Source: Actinophytocola sp044466355 (GTDB lineage: Bacteria > Actinomycetota > Actinomycetes > Mycobacteriales > Pseudonocardiaceae). Taken from it: 64,000 nt of DNA. The stretch's first letter is position 1; the number at the start of each line of letters is the position of its first letter. The stretch lies in assembly GCF_044466355.1 (NCBI RefSeq), contig NZ_JBITMQ010000018.1:62001-126000 (forward strand). Direction: 5' to 3'. A model generated the notes under the pieces. The model saw only the letters and a list, made by a program, of their open reading frames with translations. It had not been told where the DNA came from and did not search any database. Both the position numbers and the translations under genes were made by a program. Below, one piece after another: positions 60,708 through 64,000 of the stretch.

Positions 60708-63275
60708 TCAGCGACGTCCCGGGTCGCCCTCTGTTGATGTGCGGGCCAGTTCTGTTCTGTTGGCCACGCCCAGCTTGGCGTAGGCGCGGGCCAGGTGGGT
60801 CTTCACCGTGCCCCGTCCGATGAACAGCTCCGCCGCGATCTGCGGGTTGCTCAGGCCGCGCACCGCCAGTTCCGCCACCGAGCGTTCCGCCGGGGTGAGG
60901 CTCGCCCATCCGGTCACCGGGCGGGACGCCAGCCGCCGGACGCGCAGTACGCGGTCCACCGCCTGGTCCAGCGTGAGTGCGCGGCCTCGCTCCAGTCCCA
61001 ACTCGACCTGTGGACGTCCGGCCTCGTAGCCGGTCTCGTCGCGGGCTCGGGCCGCCGCGCCGAACAGCAGGCCCGACCGGTCCGGTGTGCCTGCCAGGGT
61101 TGCCAGTGCTTCCAGGCTGTCGACGCAGCCGAGGACCAGGCCGTGTCCGTGGCGGACGCGTAGTGCGTCGCGGTGCAGGTCCGCTGCTGCCACCGGGTCG
61201 GTCGGGGCCAGCTGTTCCGCTCGTTCCGCCAGCGCCGCCGACCTCAGCAACGGCATGCCCGCCAGCGTCGGTGACGCCGACGCCTCCTCCAGGCGTTGCC
61301 GCGCGCCCTCCTCGTCACCCGCGGTGCGCAGTGCCGCCGCGTGGGTCAGCAGCAGGTCCGGGGTGAACGCGTGCCGCTCGCGTTCGCACCAGTCCAGTGC
61401 CGTCGCCACCGCGCCGCGCCACAGTGCCACCTGTGCTCTCGTCGCGAACCAGCCCGGGACGTACGGTGGCGTCGACGCCTCGTCGATCACCCGTTGCAGC
61501 TCGTCCAGGATCGTTTCCGCTTCCGATGGGCGGCCGCGTAGCGCCGTGACCCGTGCCAGGGTCCACGCCGCTGTGCCGAAGCGGACGAAGTCGTGCAGGG
61601 GTGCGGCCGCTTCCCTGGCTCGGTGCGCGGTCTCCTCCGCCGCTGCCAGGTCACCTGTGTTGGCTTGGCCGATCGCCAGCGCGGCCAGGCCCGTCGTCGC
61701 TATTCCCCGGTCGCCCCTGCTCAGGAGGGCCGGTGCCGATCGCTCCAGCCACTGGCGTGCGCTCGTGTGGTTGTCGGCCAGCTGGTCGATGAGGCCCACC
61801 AGCACCCCGGCCGCGTCCCGGCTGAACGGGTCCTCGGTCGCCTCGTCGTGGGTTCGCACGGCCAGTGCGCGCGCCGCGTCGAGGTCCTCGTGGAGCAGGC
61901 CGATCGCGGTCAGTTGCTGTGCCAGCAACCTCGTGCCGGTGTCCTCGCTCAGCGCCGCCGCCCTCGCCGCCGCCGCGAAGGTGTCCGCGTCCGGGCCCAC
62001 GACCTCGCCCACCAGCGCCAACGACACCAGGACCCTGGCCTGCAGCGCGTCGTCGTCGCCCGGGTCCAGTGCCGCGGCCCGACGAAGGAGCTCCCGGCCC
62101 GCCCTGTCGCCGGTCAGGTGCCACCACCACGCCGCCGCCACGCACAGCCGGCGGCCCAGGTCGACGTCACCGCCGGCGAGGCACCACTCGGCCGCGGACC
62201 GCAGGTCGGCGCGGAACTCGTGGACCCGCTCACGCCAGCGGTCCTTGTCCGCCGCCGCCAGCGGTTCCAGCGCCCCCAACAGGTCCAGGTGGACCTGTGC
62301 GTGCCGGTGCCTGGCCTCCGTTTCCTCCCCGGCCGCGCGGAGGCGGGCCCGTGCGTACTCCGACACCACCGTCAGCATGCGGTACCGCGCTCGCGGGCCC
62401 GACACGTCGCAGACGACCAGTGACTTGTCGACAAGTCCACGCAGCGCGGTGAGCATCCCGTCGCCCATCGCCCGTACCGCGTCCGCGCCGAACTGCTGGA
62501 ACGGGGCGAGCCTGCGCAGCAGCACCCGCTCGTCCTCGGTGAGCAGCCGGTGGCTCCAGTCCATCGAGTCGGCCAGGCTGCGTTGCCGGAACGGGGCCTG
62601 CCGCCCGCCGCCGTCCAGCAGTGGGTGGTCGGCGCCCTCGTGCAGCATCTCCGCGATCTCCCGCAGCGACAGCGTGCCCGCCCATGACGCGGTCAGCTCC
62701 AGCGCCAGCGGCAACCGGTCCAGGCGGTCGCAGATCCGGCGGGCCGCCGCGCGTGCCTCGTGGTCGTCCGACGTGGCACCGGCACGTGCGAGCAGCAGGT
62801 CGATCGCCTCGGGCAGCACCATCGGCGTCAGCCGCCAGACGCGTTCACCCGCGATCCCGAGCGGTTCGCGGCTCGTCGCGAGGACCGTCAGCTCCGGGCA
62901 GCGGCTCAGCGCGACCCCCGCGAACGCGGCCGCGCCCGCCCGCACCTGCTCGCAGTTGTCGAGCACGACCATGGCCGGGCCGTCGGCCAGCGTGGCGACC
63001 AGCGCCGCCGGGTCCGCGTGCGGCACCGGCACCGCGAGTGCCTCGGCCACCCGCGCCACGACCTGGTCGTCGTGGGTCTCCTCGGACAGGTCGACCCAGA
63101 TCGCCTCGTCCCCCGACACCGCCCGCGCGGCCCGGACGGCGAGCCTCGTCTTGCCGCAGCCGCCCGGTCCGGCCACCGTCACCAGCCGGTGCTCGCGCAG
63201 CGCCTGCGTGACCGACGCGAGTTCCGCCGCCCTGCCGACGAACGTCGACAGGTCCCCCGGAAGGCGGCTCACCAT
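60708..63275 (-). CDS. Large LuxR-family transcriptional regulator with NTPase domain
   Basis: An 855-residue regulator. ATG 63275. Residues 5-330 are an AfsR/MalT-like NTPase: FVGRAAEL, Walker A GPGGCGKT, MVVLDNCEQ, ATSREPLGI and RLDRLPLALEL. The middle (about 340-760) is a TPR-like helical scaffold. The C-terminus is a LuxR HTH (LTPAERSVAELAVRGLSNPQ, then FIGRGTVKTHLARAYAKLGV). There is no BTAD domain, so it is the LAL-like type. It is divergent from the reductase gene, which it probably controls through the inverted repeats at 63286-63324. Confidence 0.9.
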   Translation of the reverse strand: MVSRLPGDLSTFVGRAAELASVTQALREHRLVTVAGPGGCGKTRLAVRAARAVSGDEAIWVDLSEETHDDQVVARVAEALAVPVPHADPAALVATLADGPAMVVLDNCEQVRAGAAAFAGVALSRCPELTVLATSREPLGIAGERVWRLTPMVLPEAIDLLLARAGATSDDHEARAAARRICDRLDRLPLALELTASWAGTLSLREIAEMLHEGADHPLLDGGGRQAPFRQRSLADSMDWSHRLLTEDERVLLRRLAPFQQFGADAVRAMGDGMLTALRGLVDKSLVVCDVSGPRARYRMLTVVSEYARARLRAAGEETEARHRHAQVHLDLLGALEPLAAADKDRWRERVHEFRADLRSAAEWCLAGGDVDLGRRLCVAAAWWWHLTGDRAGRELLRRAAALDPGDDDALQARVLVSLALVGEVVGPDADTFAAAARAAALSEDTGTRLLAQQLTAIGLLHEDLDAARALAVRTHDEATEDPFSRDAAGVLVGLIDQLADNHTSARQWLERSAPALLSRGDRGIATTGLAALAIGQANTGDLAAAEETAHRAREAAAPLHDFVRFGTAAWTLARVTALRGRPSEAETILDELQRVIDEASTPPYVPGWFATRAQVALWRGAVATALDWCERERHAFTPDLLLTHAAALRTAGDEEGARQRLEEASASPTLAGMPLLRSAALAERAEQLAPTDPVAAADLHRDALRVRHGHGLVLGCVDSLEALATLAGTPDRSGLLFGAAARARDETGYEAGRPQVELGLERGRALTLDQAVDRVLRVRRLASRPVTGWASLTPAERSVAELAVRGLSNPQIAAELFIGRGTVKTHLARAYAKLGVANRTELARTSTEGDPGRR

Positions 63276-63285
63276 GGCTCCGGAG

Positions 63286-63324
63286 TCTGCCACCCGGTGC
63301 GCGAAACATCTGCCACCTGGCAGA
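63286..63324. promoter_or_regulatory. TCTGCCA inverted-repeat operator between divergent genes
   Basis: TCTGCCA-CC-TGGCAGA (63309-63324) is a perfect inverted repeat. A further half site, TCTGCCACC, begins at 63286, 23 bp earlier, about two helical turns. They lie in the 84-bp gap between the LuxR-type regulator and the reductase gene, so a shared operator is likely. Confidence 0.65.
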
Positions 63325-63359
63325 CGCATGGGCCCGGCGCCGCGACCACCATTCATGTC

Positions 63360-63962
63360 ATGACAGAGACGAACGACAAGCGCACCGTCGTAGCGAGCTT
63401 CAGCGTTTCCCTCGACGGATACGTGACCGGCCCCGGCGGCCCGACCGACATGAGCTGGGTCGCCAAGCACGCGGTCAGCGACCAGGCCAGGGAAATGATG
63501 ACCAGCTTCGTCAACCACGGCACCACCGCGCTGCTCGGGCGGCGCAACTACGAGGGCTTCCGCGGCTACTGGCCCGTGGTCGGCCAGGACGAGAACGCCG
63601 ACCCCCGCGACCGGGCCTACGGGCAGTGGCTGGACACGGTGGAGAAGGTCGTGTTCTCCACGACCCTCACCGAGACGGACTGGACCGGTGCCCGGATCGT
63701 CGACGCCGACCCGGCCGAGGTCGTCAAGGAGCTGCGCGAGCAGGACGGCGGGGACATCATCGTCCAGAACAGCCTGAGCCTGGTCCGCGCGCTGCTCGCC
63801 GCCGACGAGGTCGACCGGATCAGCATGGTCCTGTGCCCGGAACTGTCCGGTGGCGGCGTCCGCCTGTTCGAGGACGGCTTCGCGTCGACGTCCTGGAGCC
63901 TCACCGACGTGACGACCACCGACACCGGCGCGGTGGTGCTGGTCTACGACCGGCTTCGCTAG
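63360..63962 (+). CDS. Dihydrofolate reductase / RibD C-terminal family protein
   Basis: A 200-residue protein with the DHFR-like RibD_C fold: SFSVSLDGYVTGPGG at the N-terminus, TTALLGRRNYEGF, KVVFSTTLTETDW and GGDIIVQNSLSLVRALL. These small proteins reduce pyrimidine-type or other substrates with NADPH, but most have no known substrate. ATG 63360 is used. It is divergent from the LuxR-type regulator, a common arrangement for a regulator with one inducible enzyme. Confidence 0.87.
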   Translation: MTETNDKRTVVASFSVSLDGYVTGPGGPTDMSWVAKHAVSDQAREMMTSFVNHGTTALLGRRNYEGFRGYWPVVGQDENADPRDRAYGQWLDTVEKVVFSTTLTETDWTGARIVDADPAEVVKELREQDGGDIIVQNSLSLVRALLAADEVDRISMVLCPELSGGGVRLFEDGFASTSWSLTDVTTTDTGAVVLVYDRLR

Positions 63963-63981
63963 TTCATGGGGGCGAACGCGC

Positions 63982-63996
63982 GGTCGGTTGCCGACC
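63982..63996 (+). terminator. Hairpin after the reductase gene
   Basis: GGTCGG-TTG-CCGACC is a 6-bp perfect stem 19 bases after the stop at 63962, close to the window edge. No gene is visible between it and base 64000. Confidence 0.5.
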
Positions 63997-64000
63997 AGGC

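Overview
The window is about 70% G+C, with dense, often 4-bp-overlapping genes, frequent GTG starts, leaderless-looking promoters, WXG/NlpC secretion genes, YbaB pairs and a MutA/MutB/MeaB operon. This points to a filamentous actinomycete, most likely of the Pseudonocardiaceae type (inference; genus not determinable here). I saw no rRNA, tRNA, CRISPR array, transposase or integrase.

Layout. 1-4117: the end of an acidic protein gene and a leftward WXG/NlpC-P60/YbaB mini-operon that looks linked to type VII secretion. 4336-5832: an algal-type vanadium haloperoxidase homologue. 5829-9085: deoC with two aldehyde dehydrogenases, one lacking its catalytic half. 9472-16091: a DUF1707 protein, a methyltransferase, upp, a ribbon-helix-helix/Doc-like pair, a MerR regulator with a textbook 19-bp-spacer promoter, a flavodoxin, and a sugar-phosphate mutase coupled to purine nucleoside phosphorylase. 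16111-17967: a membrane Ser/Thr kinase. 18037-23612: mutA-mutB-meaB plus a coupled unknown gene. 24160-25452: an M20 amidohydrolase. 25513-32366: a nucleoside ABC transporter followed by cdd and deoA. 32544-37499: membrane and hypothetical genes. 37580-40027: xylulokinase and two sugar isomerase/epimerase-like proteins. 40027-48027: a seven-gene, fully overlapping operon containing an ebo-type cluster. 48102-52706: a 1534-residue secreted multidomain protein (ThuA, sorbosone-dehydrogenase-like propeller, PKD, CBM6-like, DUF1080). 52823-60106: a leftward xylose operon (ROK regulator, ABC transporter, Gfo/Idh oxidoreductase, xylA). 60708-63962: a large LuxR-type ATPase regulator divergent from a DHFR/RibD-like reductase.

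How the genes work together. One theme is nucleoside salvage and catabolism: importer, Cdd, DeoA, PNP, a mutase that probably acts as phosphopentomutase, DeoC, an aldehyde dehydrogenase for the acetaldehyde released, and Upp. The second is sugar oxidation and pentose use: xylose import, XylA and XylB, with ThuA/DUF1080/Gfo-Idh/isomerase families typical of 3-keto-sugar pathways. The third is an ebo-type metabolite-trafficking cluster in which an inositol-phosphate-synthase-like gene stands where EboD would be expected.

The most unusual feature is a dispersed repeat (five copies plus one partial). Each copy carries two DnaA-box-like 9-mers 18-19 bp apart, then exactly 47 bp, then a conserved ~40-bp core. 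Three copies are intergenic. Two lie in frame inside unrelated proteins (the kinase and the inositol-phosphate-synthase-like protein) and add the same peptide, with hydrophobic residues replaced by polar ones. This resembles the in-frame Rickettsia palindromic elements, but I know of no described actinomycete counterpart.
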